A stretch of 64,000 nt of DNA, taken from assembly GCA_024345305.1 (NCBI GenBank), contig BRON01000003.1, positions 1,612,001-1,676,000 on the forward strand, given 5' to 3'. A program made the position numbers and the translations under genes. The DNA is from Mrakia gelida. Lineage: Eukaryota > Basidiomycota > Tremellomycetes > Cystofilobasidiales > Mrakiaceae. Of this stretch, positions 21,195-32,066 are shown in pieces. The first letter of the stretch is position 1. Every line of letters starts with the position of its first letter. The notes beneath the pieces are model-generated. The model was not told the DNA's origin, searched no databases, and worked only from the letters and a program-made list of their open reading frames with translations.

Positions 21195-22480
21195 CGGAGG
21201 GAGGAGGAAGCTCGAAGGTTGAGGAGAGGTTGATCGACTTCGGTTTGATTAAGGGAAGGAGAGGAGGTTCCAGGGAGAGCTGAGGTCCCGAGGAGATGTG
21301 TGTATAGTTGATGAGGGTGGTGGTCGAGGAGGATTTGCTTGATTGATGAGAAGGAAGGAAGTTTCAGACAGGAGTCGGTTGACCGGGTGAGGGGAGGAAG
21401 GAGGAGTTTCTTTGGTTCTCGTGGCGTGGGCGAGGTCCCTTCCGACGAGTTTACAAGATCTACTACCACAACAACCAACAGAGAACAACACAAGAAAAGA
21501 GATAGAGAGTCAGCTTCGAGGTTCAGAGCATGAGAGGGAACGATTGTCCGAATTCCGAGGGGGAGGAGGGAGGCAGTGGGAAGAAGCGAGAGAGTCAAGG
21601 GCGAAGGGGACGGCGAGGGGAGGGAAATCAACCGCTCGACGCTTCCGTCCCTGCCACAACTTCAAATTTGTTCCCCACCCCAAAAGAACACCACCCAGCT
21701 CATCCTGACACCTTGATGATCTACCACCGTATATTTTTGTGGTTGATCAAGGAGTGGATGGTTGAGGGAAGGGCAGGTTTGTCCTCCACCTCGACGTCGT
21801 CGTAAGGCGTGCATCCGCCAAAGTGATTTCCCTCTCGAATCAACAGACAAAAAGAGGAGATATACAACAGGACTCACCTCTGGATGTAGATCTATCCGAT
21901 GAGGGGTTGAATAGGCTCTCTTGATTAACAAGAAGGGAGGGAGGGTGAGTGAGAGTTGGGCGAAGATGAGCGGCGAGCTCTGCTCGAGCTGAACTCTCCT
22001 CTTCAGGGCCGCACAGTAGTTCTCCGAGACTCGGACAAAGCTGCAACCCGAGAAAAAATCATCAAAACCGATGGATGGCAGATCTGCAGGAGAGCTACGG
22101 ATCCATCTCATCTATGGGATGAATCAGAAAGTTTTCGGCTTGTGAAGGAAAAGGAACGCGAGAAGGAGGAGGAAGACCAAGATGGGCAAGCGATCCGGCG
22201 GTTCGTCCCTCCCTCTTCCGCCTCTCCTGTCAGAAAAAATCAGCGAAAATCGCGGACATATCCTAGCTGTTCGTGTTGACTGAAGGATCCGAGCAGTTTT
22301 TCTCTCGAATGTTGAGTGTAGCAGGATGACGTCGACGCGAGAAAAGTTCAGCCTGAACCGGGCGTCGTCGAGGACTCCTCCCTCTCCCCCTCCCTCTCCC
22401 CAGCTTCGAGCGCAACCCTTCCCAAACCGCCATCCCCTTCTCCCCCTTCTCCCCTTCTCCCCTTTCTCTTTCTCTCTACG
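21195..22480. promoter_or_regulatory. Divergent promoter region of gene G and GDB1
   Basis: This is the longest gene-free stretch (1286 bases), between two head-to-head genes. Short open frames exist on both strands but show neither codon-like composition nor recognisable motifs. The last 100 bases before GDB1 form a CT-rich leader. The length fits more elaborate control of the glycogen gene, but no individual site can be claimed. Confidence 0.45.
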
Positions 22481-25400
22481 ATGGCTCCCAAAGCCAAACA
22501 AGCCGTCAAGAAGGCCGCTCAAGCAGTGAAGGAAGCTCTTCCCACCAAGAAGACAGCGACTCCCTCCGCTCCTGCTCCTGCTCCTCCTCCTTCAGCAGCC
22601 CCATCTTCGACCAAGACCCCGTCATCTCAGCAGCAGCAGGCTAAACCGACTTCCATCGCCATCCCTCCTCCTTCGACTTCGAACAAGTCCTCGTCTGGTC
22701 CCAAGAGTGCGAAGGTCAAGACTCCCGCGGACGAAGGGATCGACTTCTTCGAAGGAGAGGTCAAGAAGGGAGATGGAGATATCAGGGTCTTCGAGCTCAA
22801 GTTGGCAGAGGATGGAGGACCTACAAAGGAAGGAGCAGTGAGTTATACGAAACCCCTTCTTCTTCTCTACCTTCTCATCCACACTTCGCACTCGAAAAAG
22901 TTCAACCTCGAAGGAGGCAGCTCTTATAGAAACGTTCTCGCACGAGGGCTGACGCTCTCTCTCTCTTGTCTCCCCTCCCAGTACGTCCGCCTACCTCCTC
23001 CCTACCCTCACCCTTACATCCTTCGACTCTCCCTCGAGCCTGGAACTCCTGCTTCAAGGAACGGAGTCCTCAAGAGTGACTTCCCTATCGATGGAGGAGA
23101 GTTCAAGAGAGGGAAATGGGCAGAGAGGAAGTGAGTCTCGTTCCTGATAATCTCCGACGCAACGACCCAACCTTCCCTCGTCATTTTGAGCTCACACCTC
23201 CTCCTCTTTTCTTCGCTCACAGACTCCCTACGGACTTCTCGAAGCCTGTTCAGATCGATCGTACGTCCTCCTTCTCTCTTTGTTTCCCAAGGCCAGGCTC
23301 AACGAACGCGTCAGCGAAGGGAGAACCAAATCAAACGCGAGCTCACATCTCTCTCTCGGTTCCCTTCCTTCTGCTTCCGTTCTCTAGTCCCCATCTCCCA
23401 CTCCGGAGCCTTCGTCTACTTCGTCGAGTACGACTCTCCCGATCGACCCACCTCCCCTTCCACTCCTCGAGCTCGAATCCAATCCACCACAGGCTACTTC
23501 TCCGTCGATCCCATCCTCCTCCTCCCTCGACGCTCCTCCATCCTCACCTCGACCTTCTCTCCCTCCCCTACCGGTGGTCTCGTCGCCTCTTCCCTCAACT
23601 CCTCCTCCAAGGAACTCCTCCCCCTCGACGGGATCGTGGCTTTGTCCGTCATCGCCAAATGGCAAGGTCACCTGGACAACTGGGGACCTTACCTCGACGA
23701 GGCCACCAAGAGAGGGTACAACATGCTTCACTTCACTCCTTTGCAGACGAGAGGACAGAGTGGGAGTCCGTATTCGATTTTGGATCAGTTGAGGTTTGAT
23801 CCGGAGTTGTTTGGTGGGAAGGGAGACGGAGTGAAGGAGATTGGAGGGTTGATCAAGAAGTGTCGAGAGGAGTATGGGTTGTTGAGTTTGACGGATGTGG
23901 TGTTGAATCATACGGCGGATAACAGTCCTTGGTTGGAGGAACATCCTGAATCTGGTACGTACCATCTGTTGGAAGGAGAGGGAGGAGGTGGGAGGGCTGA
24001 GTCGCGTCGAAAACCGAACGAGAGATCGCTGACCTCTTCCCCTCACCTCGTTTTCGTTCGTTTCTCAGGCTACAACGTCACCAACTCCCCTCACCTCGCA
24101 CCCGCTCTCGAAATCGACAACGCCATCCTCGCTCTTTCTGCCAAACTCCCATCCCTCGGTGTCCCAACCCTCATCAACTCGGAAGCCGACCTCTCCCTCC
24201 TCGCCGTCGCTCTCGACGAAGCTCTCACCTCCCTCAAACTCTACGAGTACTACGCTCTCGACGTCCCCACCCACGTCGCCGAACTCCAAGCCGCTCTCAA
24301 GTCGTCCAAGACCGGGGCTTTCCCTGCCTGGAAGGGAAAGTCGACCCTCGCTGGGAAGTCGACCGCTCAGCTCGCTGAGATCCTCAAGACTGAGGAAGGG
24401 GCGATCCAAGGGCTTGGGAAGTTTGCGAAGAGGAAGGGGGTGAAGGTTGAGAAGGAGACGGCGTTGGCGTTCGTTGGAGGAGCGTTCGCTGCTGGAGAGG
24501 GAGGAGAGGTGGTGGACGGGGAGAGGTTGGCGAGAGCTTGGGGAGAGGTGTTGGATGTGGTGAACGTCGATCTCTACAAGGAGTTCAACGAGGATGGAGC
24601 TGCCATGAGGGATAACGTCATCAAGAGGGTTAGGTACGAGAGGTTGGAAGCTGGTGGGTTGAGGTTGGGAGAAATTTCTGCGAAGTGAGTTTCTTCGTTC
24701 GAGCTTCGATTTCGCACGCGTGTCGCTCTCGATCGAGCTCACCTCCCTTCCTCTTCTTCGTCCCTCCAGATCCCCCTTCGTCGGCACCTACTTCACCCGT
24801 CTCCCCTCCAACTCCACCACCTCCAAACACCCTTCCTCCTCCCTCGCCCTCGCCAACAACGGTTGGATCTGGGACGCCGATCCTCTCGCCAACTTCGCCG
24901 ACCAACCCTCCAAGGCCTACCTCCGTCGAGAAGTCATCGTCTGGGGAGACTGCGTCAAGCTTCGATACGGCAAGAAACCCTCCGATAACCCTTTCCTCTG
25001 GGACCACATGACCAAGTACTGTCAGCTCCTCGCGGGCATGTTCGATGGGTTCAGGCTCGATAACTGCCATTCGACTCCCCTCGAGGTGGGAGTGGCGATG
25101 ATCGATGCGGCGAGGGTGGTGAACCCCAGCTTGTATGTCGTTGCGGAGCTGTTTACGGGGAATGAGGAGATGGATTTGAAGTTTGTGAGGGAGTTGGGGA
25201 TCAATAGTTTGATCAGGGAGATGATGAATGGGTTTGATCCGAAGGAGCAGTCGAGACTGTGAGTTTCGCTCGTCTCTTTTCCTCCCTTTTCGTTCGTCTG
25301 TTCATGTGCTGACTTCTCCTCGCCTTCCGTTTATGCAGTATCTACCGACACGGAGTCGGAAAGCCTATCGGTACGCGCGAGCCATCGACCTGGCCTCCTT

Positions 25401-28400
25401 TCTCGACGCGACTGACTCTCGTTTTCCTTCCTCCCTTCTCGTTCTTCCTACCCTACAGGATCCATGGACACCGCCTGCCTCACCTCCCCTTCCATTCTCC
25501 CCTCCCCAACCGGGAAAGGTCCCTCTCGACCCTGCCTCGTCTCCCCCGTCTTCGGTTCCTCCCCTCACGCTCTCCTCATGGACGTCACCCACGACAACCA
25601 GTCCTGCTTCGACAAGCGATCAGCCGAGGACGCTCTCTCCACTGGAGCTCTCGCTACCTTCTCCTTCTCGGCTATCGGATCCAACAAAGGGTTCGACGAC
25701 CTTTACCCGAAGCTCCTCGATCTCGTTTCGGACACGAGGATGTACACCGTCGGAGGAGAGGGAGTCGATCGAGGGATTGGTGGAATCAAAAGGGTGTTGA
25801 ACCATCTTCATACGGAGATGATGCTCGACGGGTACTCGGAGGGTCATATCCACCAGGAGAACGATGTGAGTTTCGCTTTGACGAGTTCGTGTTTCGTTGT
25901 TTTCGACGCGTGCTGACTTTCCTTCGTCCTTCGTTTCGTTCTTCCTTCCTCGCAGTACATCGTCGTCCACCGAGTCCATCCTCAGACTCACAAGGGTTAC
26001 ATCCTCATCGCTCACACCGCTTTCAACAAGGGAGATCTCTCGTCTCGAGGACACAGTGAGTTTCTCGCCTCTTGTCTCTTGCCTCGTCTCTTCCCTTCCT
26101 AACCCTCCTCCTCGCGGTCATTTCCCAGTCAACCCCATCAAGCTCTCCCGAACCCAAACCAAGTACATCCTCGGAGCCTCCCTCAAAGTCCTCTCCTACG
26201 ACGAATCCAAATCCACCACCACCCTCGAAGGTCTCCCCTCCACCCTGGTCGACGTCCCCCTCCCCGCCCAGAACGTCGGAGAAGACGAACAAGGTCCCTT
26301 CACCGAGATCGTCGTTCCAGACGTCTTCCCTCCTGGATCCATCATGGTGTTCGCGACGAGCATGGCTGGAACGAGTGCCGATCTGGACGAGTTGTGTTTG
26401 AGTGAGGCGGACGAGGCGTTCAAGGCTTTGGATTTGGTGGATCTGAACGTTGTGCTGTTTAGGGCTGATGAGGAGGAGAGGGATGCTACTGGTGAGTTTC
26501 GCTTTCGTTGTTCTTCGATTGAGGTGGCGAGAGAGGAGGATGAGAAAGAGAGAGACTTCGACCGGACTGACTCGCGTCTTCTTGCTTCGAACCAGGAGGT
26601 GATGGAGCGTACACGATTCCCGACTACGGGACGCTCGTCTACTGTGGTCTTCAGGGATGGATGGCTCCTCTCATTCCTATCATTCGTTACAACGTGAGTC
26701 TACTTTTTCGACTCCTTCTCGGTCGTCGAAACTCGAGCTGACCCGTCTTCGTCCTTCGCTCGTCTCAGGATCTCGGAGCTCCTCTCTGCGAACACCTTCG
26801 AAAGGGGACCTGGGCTCTGGACTACGTTTACGGTCGACTCGAGAGGTTCGTTCGTTCCTCATCTCCTTCCTTCGAGAACAACGAGCTGACCTTCGAATCT
26901 TCGTTCTCGAACCATCAGCCAAGTCTCCACCTTCCCTCACCTCGCTAAGCCCGCCGCCTGGCTCAAGGAGAGGTTTGATCTCATCAAGACTACCGTCCCA
27001 GCCTTCATGCGACCCAAGTACTTCGCCATCGTCATGAACGAGGCCTACAAGGCTGCTCGACGAGCCGTCATCGACCAGTGCTCCGACTTCATCTCCTCCG
27101 GTCACTCGTTCACTCAGGACCTCGCCCTCTGCGCCGTTCAGATGTACGGACTCGTCAAGTCGGCTTCCATCGATCCATCGAAGCCCGTCCCAAGTCTGGC
27201 TGCTGGTCTTCCTCACTTCGCGACGAACTGGGCGAGATGCTGGGGACGAGACGTGAGTGCTCTGAACTTCTTGTCGCGTCGTCTCATCTCGTCTCTGATT
27301 TCAGCTGACTCTCTTTCGTCTTGCTCTCCTGCTCAGGTCTTCATCTCCCTCCGAGGTCTCTTCCTCACCACCGGAGCCTTCCCCGCCGCTCGAGATCACA
27401 TCCTCGCCTTCGGAGCCGTCCTCAAGCACGGTCTCGTTCCCAACCTCCTCGATTCGGGTCGAACTCCTCGGTACAACTGTCGAGACGGACCTTGGTGGTA
27501 CATCGAGAACATCCAAGACTACGTCAACAAGGCCCCCAACGGAATCGCCATCCTCTCGGACTCGGTCAAGAGGAGGTTCCCGAAGGACGAGGAGTGGGTC
27601 GCTTGGGACGACGAGCGAGCGTACGCTTGGGAGAGCACCGTCGCGGAGCTCATTCAGGAGATCCTTCAGAGGCATGCGACTGGAATTCAGTTTAGAGAGT
27701 ACAACGCTGGGCCGAATCTAGACATGGTGAGTTTCTTCGCCTTTTATCGCGTCGGCCGTCGCTGAACTTCCTCCTTTTCCCTTCGACGCGTTTCCTCGCA
27801 GCAAATGGACGACCGAGGCTTCAACCAGAAGATCTACACTGACTGGAAGACTGGAATCATCTTCGGAGGAAACGAATGTGCGTCCTCTTCTCCACCCTCC
27901 TCCTTTCACGTCGCCGTCGAGAGCTGACCCTTCTCTCGCCTTTCCTTCTTCTTCGACGTCACAGGGAACTGTGGAACTTGGCAAGACAAGATGGGAGAGT
28001 CGGCCAAGGCTGGGAACAAGGGTCTTCCTGCTACTCCTCGAGACGGAGCTCCCGTCGAGATCACCGCTCTTCACAAGAGTACCCTTCGATGGCTCGCTGG
28101 TCTCTCCAAGGCTGGGAAGTTCCCTTTCAAGGGTGTCGATGCTGAGAGTGAGTCCGACTTGCACTCCTCCTCGCTCGCTCGCTCGCTTTCCGATCAGTTC
28201 TGACGTTCGTCTGCGTTTTCGTTCGTTTTAACAGTCAACGGCAAGAAGGTCTTCGTCACGTACCAGGAGTGGTCCGATCTCATTCAGGCTTCGTTCGAGA
28301 GGAACTATTACGTCCCTGCTGGTGAGTTCTCTCGGTCTCTCGTCGCTTTCGTTCGAGTCCTCGACAGAAGCTGACCGACTTCGCGTCTCGTCTTTTCGAC

Positions 28401-29492
28401 TTCAGATCCCGCCGACGACGTCAACTACAACGTCAACACTTCGCTCATCAACCGACGAGGAATCTACAAGGACGTCTTCGGATCAGGAAAGGGACGAGAA
28501 TGGTCGGACTACCAGGTGAGTCTTCTCGTTGTCTTATCGACGCGTCTCTCGAGCTGACCTCTCGACCTCCCCTCTCTTCGCAGCTTCGAGCCAACTACCG
28601 TTAGTTTCCCTTCTCCTTCCCTCTCTTCGAAACCTCCGCTGACCTCATCCTCATCGTTCTTCGCAGCCATCGCCATGATCGTCGCACCCGAGCTCTTCAC
28701 GCCCGAGAAAGCTCTCTTCGCTCTCACCAAGGTCGACGAGCATCTTCGAGGACCTCTCGGAATGAAGACCCTCGATCCCGGAGACTCGCAGTACCGAGGA
28801 GACTACGACAACTCGAACGATACCACTGATAAGGCCATTGCGAAGGGTTGGAACGTGAGTCCATGTTTCTCACATCCTCACTAAACCTCTCTGCGAGCAG
28901 AGAAAGCTGACCTCGACCTTCGCGTCTTCGTTCGACAGTACCATCAAGGACCTGTGAGTTCTTCTGCCAGCTCTTTGTCCTTCGAGGAATCGTTAGCTGA
29001 CCATCTTCGCTCAAATTTGTAGGAATGGGTCTTCCCAACCGGATGGTTCCTCAAGGCCTACCTCATGTTCGACACCAAGGTCGGATGGGGAAAGGACGTG
29101 AGTCGCGCCGCTTAATCGTCTTCTCCCTCCCCCTCAAACTGACCCCTCGTCCTCTCTCTTCGCTCAGGACCCAACCGAGACCCTCCACTACATCTCCAAC
29201 ATCCTCCTCGCACACCGTCATCACCTCGAGACCGACGCTTGGGCTGGGTGAGTCGCACCTCTCTCCCTCCGTCTCTCCTCTTCCCTCTTCCTTCGCTCCC
29301 AAACTGACCCCCTCCGTTCGTTCTGTTCGCCACAGACTCCCCGAGTTAACCAACTCCAACGGAACCTACTGCCACGACTCGTGTCGAACCCAGGCTTGGT
29401 CGGCTTCGACGCTGCTGGATCTGTTGGAGCATGCGAGTGAGATGGCTAAGACGAGCAAGGCGAGCGGGAAGGGGGTGAAGAATGGGAACTAG
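22481..29492 (+). CDS. GDB1: Glycogen debranching enzyme (4-alpha-glucanotransferase / amylo-1,6-glucosidase)
   Basis: This cytosolic bifunctional enzyme removes glycogen branches after phosphorylase. It has more than 20 exons and all checked junctions are in phase: exon 1 is 22481-22837 and exon 2 starts at 22982; AA|A, C|TC joins lead to [20 protein letters not shown]. Transferase half: [57 protein letters not shown] (nucleophile Asp region), [14 protein letters not shown] (acid/base Glu) and [12 protein letters not shown] (third carboxylate). Glucosidase half: [74 protein letters not shown] and [15 protein letters not shown]. The size, about 1500-1600 residues, matches the family. The odd feature is an N-terminal extension of about 100 residues, rich in Lys, Ala, Pro and Ser ([20 protein letters not shown]), before the conserved part. 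Confidence 0.95.
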
Positions 29493-29663
29493 ACCTGCGA
29501 TTTGGACTTTTTGCGTAGATAGTTGGTAGTAGGTAGTGCGTCCCCTTCCGTTCCCTTTCTCTGGTTTCTCTCGATCGATCTTTAGATTTCTTTCCCATCT
29601 CCCTCGCCTCGACTCGAAAACGAGCGAGCTCACCTCTCCTCTCCCTTCCCTCCACCGCCCACG

Positions 29664-30110
29664 ATGCTCAACCCCCTCCCCCTCCTCTTCGCCCTCCTCT
29701 CCCTCACCCTTCTGGCACACGCCACCCCAACCCAAACCGCCTTCCTCGCCTGTCCCTCGATGAAGATACGATGCGTCAAGGATAGCGTCTGGCCCTCTGG
29801 GATCGTGGGTGATATTGGGGAGAAGGAGTTCGTTTGGATTGCGCCGAGATGTCAGCAGGCGGACGTGAGTCCAAGCGAGCAGGGAGCGTTGAGAGAGGTT
29901 CAGGGGAGCGATTGGGGACGGGGGGAGGAGGGGAAGAAGGGGAGGAAGAGCAACAGGTCGGAGGGAGGGAACGGGAGAGGTGAGCTCAAGCGAACTGACG
30001 TTTCTTGTGCGGTTTGTGTTTCCCAGGCTGAGGCCAATACGGCTGAATGCAACGCTACGTTCGAGGAGTGCGAGGAGAGGTGTGAGGCTTATGCTCCGAT
30101 CCCGTTTTAG
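29664..30110 (+). CDS. Small secreted cysteine-containing protein
   Basis: I do not recognise a family. It begins with a clear signal peptide (MLNPLPLLFALLSLTLLAHA, then TPTQTA). The spliced form uses exons 29664-29864 and 30027-30110 and gives 94 residues, with six cysteines after the signal (ACPS, IRCV, PRCQ, AECN, EECE, ERCE). It ends EAYAPIPF. The intron (29865-30026, GTGAGT to CCCAG, with a GAACTGAC branch site) is 162 bases, a multiple of three, and has no in-frame stop. If retained it would give a 148-residue protein with a Gly/Arg/Glu-rich insert containing two more cysteines. An extracellular or cell-wall location is inferred. An even number of cysteines fits three disulphides. Confidence 0.7.
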   Translation: MLNPLPLLFALLSLTLLAHATPTQTAFLACPSMKIRCVKDSVWPSGIVGDIGEKEFVWIAPRCQQADVSPSEQGALREVQGSDWGRGEEGKKGRKSNRSEGGNGRGELKRTDVSCAVCVSQAEANTAECNATFEECEERCEAYAPIPF

Positions 30111-30875
30111 AGGGCGGGAAGGAAGGGGAGGAAGGGAGGGAGGGAGGGAGGGAGATGGGGCGATGTCGGATGGGATGGGAGGAGCGGGATTGGTTGATCG
30201 TGTAGGTTCAGGGAGATATATCGTGATTGCTTGTATGTAAGCTCTTGATTTGTGTGTTGCAAACAGTTGGGAAGGTGTGTGGGAATCAGAGAAAGAGCTG
30301 AGAGGGAGGGGAGGGGAGGACGAGAGAGAGTGAGTCGAGTTTCAACCCTCGGGCGACTCGAGCTGCTCTTGCTCTTCCTTCCTGCGTTCGATTTGATAGC
30401 AGGCGTCACTGTAGTAGTTGAAAACTCCCCATCGAGCTGGCGAGCGGTCTTGCGCTTTCAATTTTGCGAACGGGAAGGCTGAAGCCCATCAAGCGACGCG
30501 TCGCCCTTCTCGTTCGACTCGACGCGGTCTTGGAGAAAGATCGCTGGCTCTCCTTGGGCGGAGAATAGAAAGACTGATATCCGCTGAAGGGCTTATACCG
30601 CTTGAGCAGCTATGAGTTGGAGGAGAGATCTTCGTACGAGAGGAGAGACGATTGGACGGAAGGACGTCGAGCTCAACTTCTGAGGCAGGTCGAGACGTTC
30701 GCCTCTCTTCCCTCCTACGAGGACAGATCGAGCTCACTCTCAGCTCTTCTACGCCTTCCCCTATACCTCTGCTCGCGACTCTCTGAGTCACCCGGGTCCC
30801 ACCTCTTTCAACCCAGCAAAGAACTAAGTCTTTAAACTCACTCGAGTCAAGCTCATTCGCATCCGCTCCCTTCCC
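30111..30875. other. Intergenic between convergent genes
   Basis: This 765-base stretch lies between the small secreted protein and the Cbp6-like gene. Beyond the G-rich repeat at its start, it has an ACGCGT site near 30496 and no open frame that looks coding. Confidence 0.45.
30118..30163 (+). repeat. G-rich GGGA repeat with quadruplex potential
   Basis: Just after the stop codon of the small secreted protein the + strand carries a run of GGGA units flanked by more G-runs (GGGAGGGAGGGAGGGAG within 30134-30155). Four or more G-triplets separated by single bases meet the usual quadruplex pattern, on the mRNA-sense strand. Confidence 0.6.
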
Positions 30876-31504
30876 TCACTTCCTGCCCTTCAAAAGCTCC
30901 TCTCTATAAGCCACCGTCGTCGTCCCCGCCTTCCTTCTAGGCAACCCAAGCTTCTCATCCAACTCTCCCGAGTTAACTCTCTCGTCGAACCCTTCCGCTT
31001 CCAGCTCAAAGAACGTCCGCCAGAAGGGTTTGGCTTTGCCTGTCGTGGAGACGATGTGTTCGGCGTCGACGAGACGGAAGTACTGGACCGGGTTGGAGGC
31101 GGGGAGGAGGATGTGGGGGGACATGGGGTACTGGCACACGCGATGAAGCAGTGGAAGGGGAGGAGGGAGAGGGGGAGGGGGAGGGGGAGAGGGGAGGTGA
31201 GCTCGAGAGGAAGGACGACGTTGAGCTCACAGAAGGGAAGAGAGAGAGCAAGACGAACCATCTTCTTCCATCGATCAGAAGTGATATCCTTCAAGCCCTT
31301 CTCCATCCCCTTCAGGACCTCCTCGTCGTACGCTGGTAACTTTGTTGGTGAGGAGGAGGAGTGGGAGAGGGATTCGAATCGTTCGTTGAGGATGTTGGTG
31401 AGCGCTTGAGGGAAGTTGTACCCGGGACGGAAGACGTTCTCTTCGGGGATTCGAGAGAGAAGGGAGAGGAGGGATTTCTTGAGAACCGCGGGGGAGGTGG
31501 CCAT
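30876..31504 (-). CDS. CBP6: Cbp6/UQCC2-like mitochondrial complex III assembly factor
   Basis: Cbp6 binds newly made cytochrome b, with Cbp3, at the mitochondrial ribosome. Two exons, 31504-31259 (82 codons) and 31130-30876 (84 codons plus stop), join in phase 0 and give 166 residues, close to family length. Family features seen are a short helical N-terminus (VLKKSLLSLLSRIPEE), NFPQALTNILNERFESL, LKGMEKGLKDITSDRWKKM, and above all YPMSPHILLPASNPVQYFRL. The latter matches the Tyr-Pro-(5-6)-Leu-(2)-Pro-Ala-Ser-(1)-Pro-(2)-Tyr-(1)-Arg-Leu pattern of Cbp6. It then continues FWRTFFELEAEGFDERVNSG. The assignment rests on motif memory, not a search. Confidence 0.65.
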
Positions 31505-32066
31505 GGCTAGTGGTAGGGGTGGGAAGGGGTGAGGTGGGCTTGGGAGGGTGAGGGTGCTGGGAGGAAGAGGGAGGGAGGAGGAGAGGAAGGAGACGTTTGA
31601 GATTTCGGATGAGCTCGCAGAGAGAGAGAAAGAGGGAGAGTTGCTTTCGACGGCGAGGAGGTCTCTCTTGTATACGTTCGCGAAGGGGAAGCAGCTGACA
31701 GGCCTTTGAACCCTCCACTCGGCGAAGGGACCAAACATCAGAAAAGTTGAGATCGAGACTGCCAGGGCAAAGGGGGGAGGCTGGTCGACGTCGCACCCCC
31801 TCTCTCGTTCCCTTCTTAGTTTCTTTTCTGCTCCCTTCCCTTTCGTTCTCGACCACCACCTCCCATCTCCTTCCCTTCTCGTAAGTAATCTGTAGCACCT
31901 CTTCTTGATCGTGGAAAAGAAAGCTCACCCTAGTTCCTTCTGCTTCAGCAGCTCTCCGCCCTCCCTCGTTCGGCAACGAGCTCGACGCTTCCCTTGCCCT
32001 CTCTTCTCCTCCTCGATGGTCCTTCTCCCTCGTCCTTCCAGAACCAAAGCGCTACCTTCTACCAAG
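31505..32066. promoter_or_regulatory. Divergent promoter of the Cbp6-like gene and gene K
   Basis: This 562-base stretch lies between head-to-head starts. It is CT-rich towards gene K and purine-rich on the + strand next to the Cbp6-like gene. No site can be named. Confidence 0.4.

Noticed and set aside
21530..22280. Short open frames on both strands between gene G and GDB1
   Set aside because: No recognisable motif, start context or splice-linked extension; treated as promoter region.
30876..31976. Longer minus-strand frame starting upstream of the Cbp6-like ATG (FGPFAEWRVQRPVS...)
   Set aside because: The upstream part is low complexity, unlike the family, and begins with a non-ATG or unconserved start; the start at 31504 gives the normal length.
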